A stretch of DNA of 52,125 bases from positions 1 through 52,125 of IMG/VR virus record IMGVR_UViG_3300025642_000006; one strand, 5' to 3'. Position 1 is the stretch's first letter; each line of letters starts with the position of its first letter. The notes beneath the pieces were generated by a model. It had not been told where the DNA came from and did no database searches. It was given only the letters and a program-made list of their open reading frames with translations. This document shows, piece by piece, positions 1 to 7,337 of this stretch. The stretch is from a virus. The position numbers and the translations under genes are program-made.

Positions 1-121
1 TGGGCGAAATGAACATTGCCGGGATGGTTCCGTCTCCATTCGCCGAGCCATCGAGGTGCCCGCGTATGAGTGATCTGTTGCTATGGTCGAGAGATCGGAA
101 GTTCGGATTGTCTCTGAATGA
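1..121. repeat. Left copy of 121-bp terminal direct repeat (contig circularity overlap)
   Basis: Bases 1-121 are identical to 52005-52125. The repeat lies inside a gene (JAB peptidase) that reads through the junction in frame, which is what a circular or circularly permuted molecule cut at an arbitrary point gives. The length equals a common assembler k-mer size, so it is more likely an assembly overlap than a biological terminal repeat. Confidence 0.93.
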
Positions 122-560
122 GACCATTCTGCTGGAGGGACTAAAGGAATGCACGGATTCCGGTTCCGAAGAAACTGGCGGCATACTTGTCGGCTATTAC
201 ACGCCCGCGCACGATTGCGCCGTTGTCACCGCACTCGGCGGACCGCCGGAGGACTCCATCCGTGGGCCGAGGCTCTTTGAACGAGGGACAAAAGGCATCC
301 AACGCTGGATTTCCCGTCTGTGGCGGGAACAGAGGCACTTCTATCTTGGTGAATGGCATTACCACCCAGGAGGAACGCCTGTTCCCAGTCCGGACGATAG
401 AGAGCAGATGCAGAAATTGAGTAAGGACAGAAACCTGAAATGCCCAGAGCCCATATTGCTGATCATTGGCGGAAACCCAAGAGGAGCGTGGATAGCGAAA
501 GCGTATGTTTTTCCTGTGGATAAAGAATATGTCGCACTGACGGCAATGGGGCGGAGGTGA
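9..560 (+). CDS. JAB/JAMM (MPN) zinc metallopeptidase, possible isopeptidase/deconjugase
   Basis: A standalone JAB-domain protein. The full JAMM signature is visible: an upstream Glu in EETGGILVGYY (about residue 54) and GEWHYHPGGTPVPSPDD (residues 114-130) supplying the H-x-H zinc pair, the Ser and the Asp. In the family these residues bind zinc and cleave isopeptide or peptide bonds. Relatives include bacterial deconjugases beside E1/E2-like enzymes (CBASS Cap3, BilB type), and JAB domains also occur in phage tail-assembly proteases. Because the molecule is circular, the real start is probably the in-frame ATG at 51971, fourteen codons before base 9, preceded by AAAGGG; this gives 197 aa. 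It is first in an operon with a 29-codon gene and an XRE regulator. No E1, E2 or ubiquitin-like gene is visible, so the substrate must come from elsewhere. Family assignment is firm; the target is inference. Confidence 0.85.
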   Translation: MNIAGMVPSPFAEPSRCPRMSDLLLWSRDRKFGLSLNETILLEGLKECTDSGSEETGGILVGYYTPAHDCAVVTALGGPPEDSIRGPRLFERGTKGIQRWISRLWREQRHFYLGEWHYHPGGTPVPSPDDREQMQKLSKDRNLKCPEPILLIIGGNPRGAWIAKAYVFPVDKEYVALTAMGRR

Positions 561-562
561 TT

Positions 563-652
563 ATGCAGGCCATCCCGTACACGGATTTTCCCCTTGAGGA
601 GATGAAAATATGGGTACAGAATGGCGTGATGATGCTGCCGTCTGAGTACTAA
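563..652 (+). CDS. 29-aa protein of unknown function
   Basis: Starts three bases after the JAB stop codon with one of the best ribosome binding sites in the window (GGAGGTGAT, four bases before the ATG at 563) and ends TAA at 652. The product begins MQAIPYTDFPLEEMKIWVQ and ends MLPSEY. It has no cysteines and no membrane segment. Its position between the JAB peptidase and the XRE regulator, plus the strong Shine-Dalgarno, argue for real translation. No homology is recognised. Confidence 0.6.
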   Translation: MQAIPYTDFPLEEMKIWVQNGVMMLPSEY

Positions 653-678
653 ACCAAAACGACACGAAAGGGAATCCG

Positions 679-1059
679 ATGAAAATCAGCATAACGACAG
701 ATGAAACGAGAGTCTCCGAACTTGTGAAGAGCGGTGGGTGGGCATACACCCACCGCTACAACCAGACGCAGTGCGGATGTGATGCTATTGAACACATGTT
801 GGTAGAGGCTATAAACAGGCCGGCGATCATTGCAAGTATTCTAGCAGCGTCTTACGACCAGAACCCGGAATACGTGAAGGCAGCCCGCGCCGCCCTGGGC
901 ATGACGCAGGCCGAGCTTGCCGAATCGCTGGGCGTGGCGACCGATACAGTATCCTCGTGGGAGCAGGGGGAGCGGAACCCCTCCGCACCTGCCAAGAAGC
1001 TCATTGACATGATGACTAAGCGAACGAAGAAGAACCGACCAGCATCCACCAGTACATGA
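679..1059 (+). CDS. XRE-family helix-turn-helix regulator
   Basis: 126 aa. The C-terminal half (about residues 67-113) is an HTH_3/XRE domain: ALGMTQAELAESLGVATDTV is the helix-turn-helix and SSWEQGERNPSAPA the following conserved stretch. This arrangement is common in MqsA-type antitoxins and small phage repressors. The first 60 residues are a separate N-terminal segment with a CGC motif that I do not recognise. RBS AAGGGAA precedes the ATG. It is the last gene of the JAB operon and is followed directly by repeats and a terminator, so it may autoregulate; the CGGAC repeats in the operon leader are candidate binding sites. A phage control role is inference, since no integrase is present. Confidence 0.82.
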   Translation: MKISITTDETRVSELVKSGGWAYTHRYNQTQCGCDAIEHMLVEAINRPAIIASILAASYDQNPEYVKAARAALGMTQAELAESLGVATDTVSSWEQGERNPSAPAKKLIDMMTKRTKKNRPASTST

Positions 1060-1089
1060 AAGCGTACTGGTACTGAAAAGCGTACTGGT
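1048..1089 (+). repeat. GTACTGGT repeats at the end of the regulator gene
   Basis: ACCAGTAC at 1048-1055 and GTACTGGT at 1064-1071 form a perfect 8-bp inverted repeat, and GTACTGGT recurs at 1082-1089. The longer unit AAAGCGTACTGGT is directly repeated. They overlap the 3' end of the XRE gene and lie just before the terminator; they could be an operator or an extra RNA hairpin. Confidence 0.55.
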
Positions 1090-1097
1090 TCCCCCAG

Positions 1098-1131
1098 ACG
1101 GCCCGTGTTTAACCGCACGGGCCGTTTTCTT
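1098..1131 (+). terminator. Rho-independent terminator of the JAB-XRE operon
   Basis: A perfect 10-bp stem ACGGCCCGTG (1098-1107) / CACGGGCCGT (1116-1125) with an 8-base loop, followed by TTTTCTTT on the + strand. The complementary strand has no U tract, so it serves the rightward operon only. Confidence 0.9.
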
Positions 1132-1459
1132 TCCCATTTCCAACCGGGCACGGATGGAACGGAATAATTACCCGCGATATATTCCGTTTCTCGAATGACA
1201 ATAAAAACCGCACAAACACGGCATAGGATTGCATTTCACAAACGGAACGGAATAATTACATTCCTATTTCTCCGATGGCCGCCACCCGATATTGGCTTAT
1301 CCCACCAAAGCGGAAAACCCCCACTGTACTGTGCAAGGTGTGCGCCTAACTGTGCATGGTGTGCAGCAAACTGTGCAAATTGCACGCTTGCCCGAGGTTT
1401 TGCCGCTCTTTGTTCCCTAGTTTGCGCTCTGTGTGCCTTAGTGTGTGCCTAACTTGTGT
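1132..1459. other. Convergent intergenic region with direct and inverted repeats
   Basis: No convincing gene. GGAACGGAATAATTAC occurs at 1156-1171 and again at 1244-1259. AACGGAATA near 1158 is also inverted as TATTCCGTT near 1180. From 1328 the motif ACTGTGCA(A/T)GGTGTGC is repeated at exactly 21-bp spacing (1328, 1349, and a diverged third at 1370), the third ending in the palindrome GTGCAAATTGCAC (1373-1385). More TGTGC-rich sequence runs to 1450. The spacing resembles iterons or a regularly phased protein-binding array. An open frame here (1195-1452) encodes a low-complexity Cys-rich product caused by these repeats and has no RBS. Confidence 0.6.
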
Positions 1460-1792
1460 CTATTCGTGTGCTACATATCCACCCTGCCTCATAATCCAAT
1501 CAGCTTCATTAGCATAGCGCACATCAGTGAACGCTATATCCCCTGCTGGCAAGGGCTGAACAGCCTTAATCCAGTAGTCGGGGTCTTCAAGCCTGCGCGA
1601 CCTTCCAAGCGAAACCATTAGATGCCTATACTCCTCCTTTTTTGCCTGTAGTTCATCAATAGTAATCATTAGTGTGTCGGCCAATTCTCGCTTTAATGGA
1701 TCAGCGAATGCTACCCTAGTAAAGGTAGATGGAAGAGCATCAAATGCTGTATCCTTACCAACCTTGCTATATCCTGCGAATCCTATAATCAT
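1460..1792 (-). CDS. Deoxynucleoside monophosphate kinase-like protein, C-terminally short
   Basis: The N-terminus is a P-loop (GYSKVGKDT, residues 7-15) in the setting typical of phage dNMP kinases (T4 gp1-like). The later FTDVRYANEADWIMRQGG matches the conserved DVR-x-x-NE segment that follows the lid. The family phosphorylates dNMPs to dNDPs for phage DNA synthesis. At 110 aa it is well below the usual 180-240 aa and stops just after this motif, so the C-terminal part is missing. It is the last gene of the leftward block, next to the repeat-rich convergent gap, suggesting truncation by rearrangement. Activity is uncertain. Confidence 0.75.
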   Translation of the reverse strand: MIIGFAGYSKVGKDTAFDALPSTFTRVAFADPLKRELADTLMITIDELQAKKEEYRHLMVSLGRSRRLEDPDYWIKAVQPLPAGDIAFTDVRYANEADWIMRQGGYVAHE

Positions 1793-2043
1793 GTTCTATT
1801 CCTTAACTTTGCACATTTATACAGTTCCTCAGCACCCATAAAATCAAAGATTTTCTCCATAACATCCTTTCGGTATAACGCTGGAATCCCCTCTATAAAA
1901 GTGCCTTTCCACTCTTCAGGAATATCAGCATACTCTCTAGCCATTCGTGCGATGTATTTGCATGAATAGTCCGGGTCGGTCCTGTCAACTTTTACACGGT
2001 CTATGGTAGTTCGTTTTATTCCTAACTGCGCCCTTCCGTTCAT
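1789..2043 (-). CDS. Hypothetical protein, 84 aa
   Basis: ATG at 2043 chosen because AAGGAG lies eight bases upstream; a GTG three codons earlier is possible. The gene overlaps the kinase by ATGA, indicating translational coupling. The product is soluble and charged, with DPDYSCKYIARMAREYADIP and an acidic C-terminal half. No family recognised. Confidence 0.7.
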   Translation of the reverse strand: MNGRAQLGIKRTTIDRVKVDRTDPDYSCKYIARMAREYADIPEEWKGTFIEGIPALYRKDVMEKIFDFMGAEELYKCAKLRNRT

Positions 2044-2249
2044 TTTCTGCACTCCTTAATCATTCGGTTTATTGCCTCCCTAAGTACCGGCCATTCAGCG
2101 GAATCTACTCGAATCTTGTTTTCAAGTTGTGAAACCTCGACGAACTCTCCACACGCTTCGTCAACAATAGTCACGGTGAACATCGCTTCATCGAATACTG
2201 CCATTCCCTCTGGTCCTACTATTACTTGCGTAGTTCTGATTTCGATCAT
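2040..2249 (-). CDS. Hypothetical protein, 69 aa
   Basis: Start at 2249 (MIEIRTTQVIVG...) selected by AAGGAGTG upstream; the longer frame has no RBS. The first half looks beta-rich (VIVGPEGMAVFDEAMFTVTIV) and the second half helical (WPVLREAINRMIKEC). Overlaps both neighbours by a few bases. Function unknown. Confidence 0.7.
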   Translation of the reverse strand: MIEIRTTQVIVGPEGMAVFDEAMFTVTIVDEACGEFVEVSQLENKIRVDSAEWPVLREAINRMIKECRK

Positions 2250-2458
2250 GCCAGACACTCCTTTGTTTTGCCGCCGCTCAAATTGGCGTCTGCCATATAC
2301 TTTGCGTACATACACCAGCATTCCGCCTCGCAATCAATCCTGCACATTACGCCGCACCCGCCGGGGTGTTCCCATCCTTCGGAGTCCGCCGGACACGAGC
2401 CGGTCTTGTCTGCCAGCAGCCTTCCGGCAGCCAATAAAGCATCTTTGTATATCGTCAT
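2246..2458 (-). CDS. Small Cys-rich protein, 70 aa, possible zinc binder
   Basis: Start at 2458 (MTIYKDALL...), with GGGAG upstream. Eight cysteines, most within about 45 residues (CPADSEGW, GGCGVMCRIDCEAECWC), plus a His suggest a metal-binding fold. Stop overlaps the next start by ATGA. Similar short Cys-rich proteins occur several times in this leftward block. Confidence 0.68.
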   Translation of the reverse strand: MTIYKDALLAAGRLLADKTGSCPADSEGWEHPGGCGVMCRIDCEAECWCMYAKYMADANLSGGKTKECLA

Positions 2459-2646
2459 TATTCTGTGCTCCCTTCTCGCTCCTTTTTTTTGCGCCCCTCC
2501 CTCATCTTGGCTACCCAAAACGGGGTCGGCTCTTCCGTGTGTTCTTTAAGCAGCGCACCGCTTGCGTTGGGCGGCAACACCAGCTTCGAGCCGACATCAT
2601 CCCACCAGCGCAACGCTTCTGTCATCATCTCGTTTGCTTGTTTCAT
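2458..2646 (-). CDS. Hypothetical protein, 62 aa
   Basis: ATG at 2646 preceded by AAGGGAAG. The N-terminus is helical (MKQANEMMTEALRWWDDVG) and the C-terminus is strongly basic then acidic. The stop overlaps the next start (TAATG). Probably a small accessory early protein; family not recognised. Confidence 0.62.
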   Translation of the reverse strand: MKQANEMMTEALRWWDDVGSKLVLPPNASGALLKEHTEEPTPFWVAKMREGRKKKEREGSTE

Positions 2647-2681
2647 ATCTTCCCTTCTTCCCTCGAATTGGCTACATGGCC

Positions 2682-2936
2682 CTAACTGGCGTTGGGTGCG
2701 AGTGAGATGATGAGTGAAAATAGCGAATCTGCACCCATGTTCCCACTATCGCCAGACTCGTTAAACAAATGCCACTTTCGATCCTGCCACCCAATTTTCC
2801 CGCCAAGTGTAACTTCGCGCTCAATCTCAAGGCAACCATCCTTTAAGCAGCAAACCAGATTCGTCGAGTCTACGGCGCGCCGCGTCTTGTTGAGGCGATG
2901 TAAATCTTCTCGCTGATCATAAATCTTTTCAGTCAT
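2682..2936 (-). CDS. Hypothetical protein, 84 aa
   Basis: RBS AGAAGGAG before the ATG at 2936. Contains a CC pair (NLVCCLKDGCLEIE) and a WQDRKWHLFNE stretch. No membrane segment. Lies in the leftward operon with two bases between it and the previous gene. Confidence 0.66.
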   Translation of the reverse strand: MTEKIYDQREDLHRLNKTRRAVDSTNLVCCLKDGCLEIEREVTLGGKIGWQDRKWHLFNESGDSGNMGADSLFSLIISLAPNAS

Positions 2937-2937
2937 T

Positions 2938-3189
2938 TCATACTCCTTCTGAGTCGCCGAGACTCACAATGTCGTTAGCCTGCTCAATGATTTTTATGAT
3001 TTGATCGAGGTCTTTTGTCATCTGACGGTAATCCTCTTGATACGTTCGGCGGGGTTCGTCTTCCCACCAATCACGCAAGGCTCGTAAATCCTCGCAGTGA
3101 TCGCGCAAGCTTTCAGCCAAGCCCAGCGGCAGGCTAACCAGCCCATCGAGGCTGCGGGGTGCTCCGGTCGTTTTATCTTTGTCGCTCAT
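2938..3189 (-). CDS. Hypothetical protein, 83 aa, helical
   Basis: RBS AAAGGTGA. Highly charged product rich in D, E, R and W (RALRDWWEDEPRRTYQEDY), followed by a likely amphipathic helix LDQIIKIIEQANDIV. Overlaps the preceding gene by four bases. No recognised domain. Confidence 0.65.
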   Translation of the reverse strand: MSDKDKTTGAPRSLDGLVSLPLGLAESLRDHCEDLRALRDWWEDEPRRTYQEDYRQMTKDLDQIIKIIEQANDIVSLGDSEGV

Positions 3190-3494
3190 AATTCACCTTT
3201 CGTTTTGTTCCGAGCCTCATCGGTGTCGTTCGGAAACATCTCAAAAATATCCACCACGGCTTGCTGAGCCACTATATTCGCTTTGTCTTTATACTTGCCA
3301 TCGCACGGGGCATTTAAAGCACCGGATCGAATTGCCCACCATACATCATTCTGCGCTTGGCCAATTAGGTGCTTCATTTTCGGATCCGCCTTAAACATCG
3401 CGAGGCGTTTCTTTGCCAGTCGTTCTTTTTCCTTGAATGATTTTAGACGAACAGCTTTCTTCTCTTCGGTGTAAGGGTTGTATTCCTTGCTCAT
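3186..3494 (-). CDS. Hypothetical protein, 102 aa
   Basis: RBS AAAGGAAGG. The N-terminal 40 residues are Lys-rich and likely coiled (EEKKAVRLKSFKEKERLAKK); the rest is mixed alpha/beta with a WWAIRSGALNAPCDGKYKDK segment. The basic N-terminus could bind nucleic acid, but no family is recognised. Confidence 0.65.
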   Translation of the reverse strand: MSKEYNPYTEEKKAVRLKSFKEKERLAKKRLAMFKADPKMKHLIGQAQNDVWWAIRSGALNAPCDGKYKDKANIVAQQAVVDIFEMFPNDTDEARNKTKGEL

Positions 3495-3890
3495 TTAGCC
3501 TTCCTTTCGTTCGTCGATAAGGTTGCACTTTGGGCAGTAGCAAAGGACCCTGCCCATTTCGCTCATGCCGTAACGATTAGGCGGGAAGGTAAATTCTGAA
3601 CCGCAAGCAGGACAAAGCTGTTTAGAGGAACGCGCCTTCGGCAGCCGCGCATCGCCACCCTTTGCCTCCCACTTATCGCAGTTCGCTTTCCACGCCTGAC
3701 GCGTGCTTCCCGTTCCATTGCACTCGAATGTTCTTCTGTGGTACGACGGGATTAGGAAATGTGTGCACGTCGCGCATGTTCTCGTTTCCGGGTTCATAGG
3801 GCACCAAGCTTCATGCTTCACAGATGCGGCTCTCGTTGCGTAAGGCGCACCATGCTGACAATAAGCACAAGTATATGATTCCGTTGGCAT
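3495..3890 (-). CDS. Multi-zinc-finger-like protein, 131 aa
   Basis: Three Cys clusters are visible: CAYCQHG with a later HEAWC, CATCTHF, and a C-terminal zinc ribbon CPACGSEFTF...CYCPKC. RBS AGGAGAGG. Zinc ribbons of this type are found in nucleic-acid-binding phage proteins. It overlaps the next upstream gene, which carries a similar N-terminal Cys cluster, so the two may be related. Specific role unknown. Confidence 0.7.
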   Translation of the reverse strand: MPTESYTCAYCQHGAPYATRAASVKHEAWCPMNPETRTCATCTHFLIPSYHRRTFECNGTGSTRQAWKANCDKWEAKGGDARLPKARSSKQLCPACGSEFTFPPNRYGMSEMGRVLCYCPKCNLIDERKEG

Positions 3891-4213
3891 TACTGAACCT
3901 CTCCTGTCCTGTGATGGTACGCATCAACCCAGTCGATAAACCCTGCGTCTTTGGCCAGCTTGTCGGCTCCGCGTTTGACTTCTGCCTCGCTGTTTTCGCT
4001 TGCTGGCCACGGGTCCGAAACCATAATCAACTCGCACAGGGCAAAGAGGAACGGATTGCTTTCTGCCCGCTTCTTATACGCTCCGCACCAGTCGTTTTTA
4101 GAAAACCACGCTTTATTCTTCCGACAGTCACCCCAGTCGTCATCCTCATGTACTCGATCGAAATACCTGCACGACTCGCAATTTCCCGCATAGTCTTTTT
4201 TACTAGTCTTCAT
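3890..4213 (-). CDS. Small protein with N-terminal Cys cluster, 107 aa
   Basis: Start ATG at 4213 preferred, with GAAGG just upstream; a GTG four codons earlier is also open. NCESCRYFDRVHEDDDWGDC followed by DWCGAY gives a C-x2-C...C...C zinc-binding pattern, close in style to the CATCTHF segment of the next gene. The remainder is helical. Function unknown. Confidence 0.66.
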   Translation of the reverse strand: MKTSKKDYAGNCESCRYFDRVHEDDDWGDCRKNKAWFSKNDWCGAYKKRAESNPFLFALCELIMVSDPWPASENSEAEVKRGADKLAKDAGFIDWVDAYHHRTGEVQ

Positions 4214-4234
4214 GTTTACCTTCACTTTCTTCCA

Positions 4235-5131
4235 TTAACTATATTTCAATAACGTGTGGCCGCTATTTGTATTTTCAAAGATGCTTCTCACCTTCGATAC
4301 GCCTAAAAGCATCTTGAAGAACTCAACCTCATGATTTGTTATTCTCCTCTTGATGCGTTTGAGCTTTCTAATAGCCGCTGCCTTTACAATGGCAGAACGC
4401 TTAGAAACCTTCTTGCCTATACCTAATGCGTCGGCCACCATGCGTCCATACTCAGGGCCATAACGTGCATTTAACCATTTGATACGCTCTATATCGGAAT
4501 AGACAATGGGGTCCTTTTCGTAAAAACAAGGTGTGTGAAGAGGAAATCTTTCTCTCATGGCAGAAGATAACCTAGTTAGTTTCTCCTCTTTGCACGATTC
4601 ACAGCGGCGATATTGAACATTCTTATATCCAGAGCCTCCCTTTATCCACCGATCGTAATTCTCATCTAATATGTCTCCTACTCCCTTATCATGCAGATAC
4701 AGAGAATGATCATATACATCCCATGTTATATCAAGGAGTGCACTCTCTTCATCAGGATATTCGATTTCGAGTCGTCCGCATATAGGACACCTAAATAACT
4801 TATCTGCGAATATAACCGTTAATATGTCGCTTGGTTGTTTAGGCGTCCTATTCCAGCGTGTTTCATAGGTATTAGGTGTGTCCGTATATTTAGGCCATTC
4901 AATCTCCATTCCATAGTGGTTACCGTGATAATAATCGTGATCGCGATAATCCGACCGGTTGCCGTTTATTACATTTTCATGTCCTCCTACAAACAACCCA
5001 TTGATTCCACAGGTTGTGCAATAGCTATTTATTCGATAGCGAGAACCTTCCTTACATGCCTTAAATATCCTTTGATTCACATAGAGATGACCGTACATCC
5101 TACTAATTATGATAATTCCATTAGGCTTCAT
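4235..5131 (-). CDS. Zinc-ribbon-containing protein, possible HNH-related, 298 aa
   Basis: Three CxxC knuckles: CTTCG (about residues 38-42), CPICG (about 115-119) and CESC (about 178-181). Between the first two is a His/Asp/Tyr-rich loop (DHDYYHGNHYG). The C-terminus is basic (KLKRIKRRITNHEVEF). The overall plan suits a nucleic-acid-binding protein or a diverged homing-type endonuclease, but no HNH triad is clear. RBS AAGGATG. Flanked by unrelated early genes. Confidence 0.65.
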   Translation of the reverse strand: MKPNGIIIISRMYGHLYVNQRIFKACKEGSRYRINSYCTTCGINGLFVGGHENVINGNRSDYRDHDYYHGNHYGMEIEWPKYTDTPNTYETRWNRTPKQPSDILTVIFADKLFRCPICGRLEIEYPDEESALLDITWDVYDHSLYLHDKGVGDILDENYDRWIKGGSGYKNVQYRRCESCKEEKLTRLSSAMRERFPLHTPCFYEKDPIVYSDIERIKWLNARYGPEYGRMVADALGIGKKVSKRSAIVKAAAIRKLKRIKRRITNHEVEFFKMLLGVSKVRSIFENTNSGHTLLKYS

Positions 5132-5132
5132 G

Positions 5133-5381
5133 TTACATCCTTAGAAGTATGTCTTTCAGTTCGCGCTCGGTTAGTGATAATCCACGCCGAAACATAACTG
5201 TCTTACCAGTTATTCTGTATCCAAGCGGCTCGGCATCAAAGCTGCGTTTAGCAGCCTCAGCTTGTATAATAGACTTCTCCGACTCTAGCCACGCCTTTTG
5301 CTCAGAATCGCCTCTAACGTGATCCTTAGCGAAGGTCTGCCTAGATTGCTCTGGGGTTAATTCCTTTACATTGACTAGCAA
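5133..5381 (-). CDS. Hypothetical protein, 82 aa, TTG start
   Basis: No usable in-frame ATG. The TTG at 5381 has GGAGA five bases upstream, making it the likely start and a rare non-ATG case in this block. Product LVNVKELTPEQSRQTFAKD... is charged and ends in a helix (LTERELKDILLRM). No family recognised. Confidence 0.62.
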   Translation of the reverse strand: MLVNVKELTPEQSRQTFAKDHVRGDSEQKAWLESEKSIIQAEAAKRSFDAEPLGYRITGKTVMFRRGLSLTERELKDILLRM

Positions 5382-5450
5382 CTTATCTCCACTAGCTAAA
5401 AGCAGTGATATAGGCTCGGATAGATATTTCTCTTGCTGATGATATGGACA

Positions 5451-5759
5451 TTACGCTAGCCGCTTAATTCCGGGAGCCGAGCTACATAGCATAAGCGGAT
5501 GAATCCCTCGTTTGCCTAGCGAATAGAATCGCATGATTATATGCTCATCAAGTCCAGTTTTATCAATAATCATTCCGATTGAATTAGGGTCGTCATCCAA
5601 TATGGTTGCAATAATCGTTCCTGCTTCAACCCAACTTTCTATTCCGCTAGTTATCAACGCACCGATTTGTTCGATTAGCCCTTCTTTATATTTTGGGTCT
5701 ATTCTCATTTTCTCAATCATGGATTCGCCTGCATCTAAGGATTCTATAACTTTATTCAT
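5451..5759 (-). CDS. Hypothetical protein, 102 aa
   Basis: Start at 5759 (MNKVIESLDAGESM...) chosen by CAGGAGA seven bases upstream. Predicted helical, with a middle region ITSGIESWVEAGTIIATIL and DEHIIMRFYSLGKRGIHPL. Nothing diagnostic. Confidence 0.64.
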   Translation of the reverse strand: MNKVIESLDAGESMIEKMRIDPKYKEGLIEQIGALITSGIESWVEAGTIIATILDDDPNSIGMIIDKTGLDEHIIMRFYSLGKRGIHPLMLCSSAPGIKRLA

Positions 5760-5760
5760 T

Positions 5761-6012
5761 TCATTCTCCTGCTTGTTTACTGTCCATTCCATACGTTAAC
5801 AAGTCAACCCCTTCATGTATGGATGAATGGGCGTATACGCACTCTCTCACCGGCTTCATATCTCCATTAGCAGTTAGCACTATTCGCGTGTTGTCTAACT
5901 TCCCGTGCTTATTTATGCACGGCCTTACGACTGTAACTTTATCTCCATAATCACGAACTATTATATGCTCGTATTGGTCCTGAAACTTACATGGGATAGC
6001 TGTTATTTTCAT
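5761..6012 (-). CDS. Hypothetical protein, 83 aa
   Basis: Start at 6012 (MKITAIPCKFQDQYEH...) with GGAGAT upstream. The first 45 residues look like an all-beta fold (HIIVRDYGDKVTVVRPCIN). Sits immediately downstream of the helicase gene in the same transcription unit; could be an accessory factor, but no homology is recognised. Confidence 0.64.
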   Translation of the reverse strand: MKITAIPCKFQDQYEHIIVRDYGDKVTVVRPCINKHGKLDNTRIVLTANGDMKPVRECVYAHSSIHEGVDLLTYGMDSKQAGE

Positions 6013-6026
6013 TTCATCTCCATCGT

Positions 6027-7325
6027 TTATAATACAATGCTCTCGGCCAGCGTGTAGGCTCCTGTAATGTAATCCCAATGGAATACTACCTTACCTATAG
6101 AGCCTATATTCTTATCCCTCACCTTGGTTATGTGTACTTCGGTTTGTCCGTCGTTTGTTTGGTATGATCTCCAGATGCTAATTCCTACATCCGCCTTGTT
6201 GCGGAAGTTCGCGGACCCAGATATATCATAAAGAGTTGGCACCCTATAGTCCCCATTATCTAGCGGAATCATCTTGGTAGGATGGGCTACTAGAATCATT
6301 TCTATATTATGCAGCCTTCCAAAGTTTCTCAGCTTAGATAGAAACTCGGATATATATTCCGTCTCGCTCATCTTGGGTGATCGTTTATGTTCCAGTTCAT
6401 TATATGGATCAATGATGCAGGAATCGCAGCCATACTTTTTCTTAATTAGCCGTATTTTATTTAGCAACCTATCCAGCGTCATCCCCGACTCTTCGGGTGT
6501 AATGATGGAGATATGCTCTGAAAGGTGTTTTAAGGCACCGTCACGCTCTTTCTGGCTCATAGGTGGATAATGATTGCGCTCAAACATTGGCTTGCCTACA
6601 AACTTCTCTGCTAGCTTCTGGAAGTGATTCTGCAAAGGATAGTTCTCAGGCGAGAATATTGCATACTTCCATTTATGATCTCGTATGGCATTGATAACGA
6701 TCTGATCTAACCACTCGCTCTTCCCACTCGAAGGTATTCCGGTAACTATTACCAATGTTCCATGCCTATGTTTCCAGTGGGCATCCATACGCTTCCAGCC
6801 TGTAGTAATACCTGCTGATAGTTCTGGATTTTTTATGTAGTCATTGATTGCGCTGGAATAGTCCGAGAACTTAGCGACCCGTGAGGACTCATATCCAGAA
6901 GCAGTCGTCATATCGGAAAGCCTGCCCATGATGTACTCGGATAGTTCGCCAGAGTTTTCCTCCTTAGAGCGTGAACACATTTCTACGCCTAGCTTAATCA
7001 TCTTGCGCTTAGTGGTACACTCTTGCAACTCCTTCACATAGTGGCTGATATTATCCGGCACAGCGTAGGAATCCAATATATCATCAAACGTAAGTGGATC
7101 AACAGAATCCAGCGATACATACTTCGCTCTAACGGTTGATATGTCTATGGGTTCATCATTCGCTATTAGCTCGTTAATACATTGCCAGCACAAGATATGT
7201 GATGGAACAATAAAGTCATCGCCGGATATGCCCGAACCCAAGACTTTATCATTAACCGAGGAATACTCGGTCATTACGCAAACAAGCACGTTTCTCTCTA
7301 TCTCGTTTTGTCCTAACTCGCTCAT
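6027..7325 (-). CDS. dnaB-like: Replicative DNA helicase, DnaB-like
   Basis: 432 aa. The N-terminal region (residues 1-110) resembles the DnaB helical domain. The RecA-like motor domain follows: ITTGWKRMDAHW, Walker A GIPSSGKS (196-203), Walker B CIIDPYNE (303-310), and MILVAHPTK (344-351) as the H3/sensor region. The family unwinds the fork 5'-3' as a hexamer. RBS GAGGAA. With Rad52-like, SSB-like and nuclease genes nearby but no polymerase, the phage probably recruits the host replisome. Length agrees with phage DnaB proteins. Confidence 0.88.
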   Translation of the reverse strand: MSELGQNEIERNVLVCVMTEYSSVNDKVLGSGISGDDFIVPSHILCWQCINELIANDEPIDISTVRAKYVSLDSVDPLTFDDILDSYAVPDNISHYVKELQECTTKRKMIKLGVEMCSRSKEENSGELSEYIMGRLSDMTTASGYESSRVAKFSDYSSAINDYIKNPELSAGITTGWKRMDAHWKHRHGTLVIVTGIPSSGKSEWLDQIVINAIRDHKWKYAIFSPENYPLQNHFQKLAEKFVGKPMFERNHYPPMSQKERDGALKHLSEHISIITPEESGMTLDRLLNKIRLIKKKYGCDSCIIDPYNELEHKRSPKMSETEYISEFLSKLRNFGRLHNIEMILVAHPTKMIPLDNGDYRVPTLYDISGSANFRNKADVGISIWRSYQTNDGQTEVHITKVRDKNIGSIGKVVFHWDYITGAYTLAESIVL

Positions 7326-7337
7326 TATTCCTCAATT

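Noticed and set aside
1195-1452. Open frame giving a Cys/Ala-rich 85-aa product
   Set aside because: No RBS, and the Cys-rich composition comes from the TGTGC repeats.
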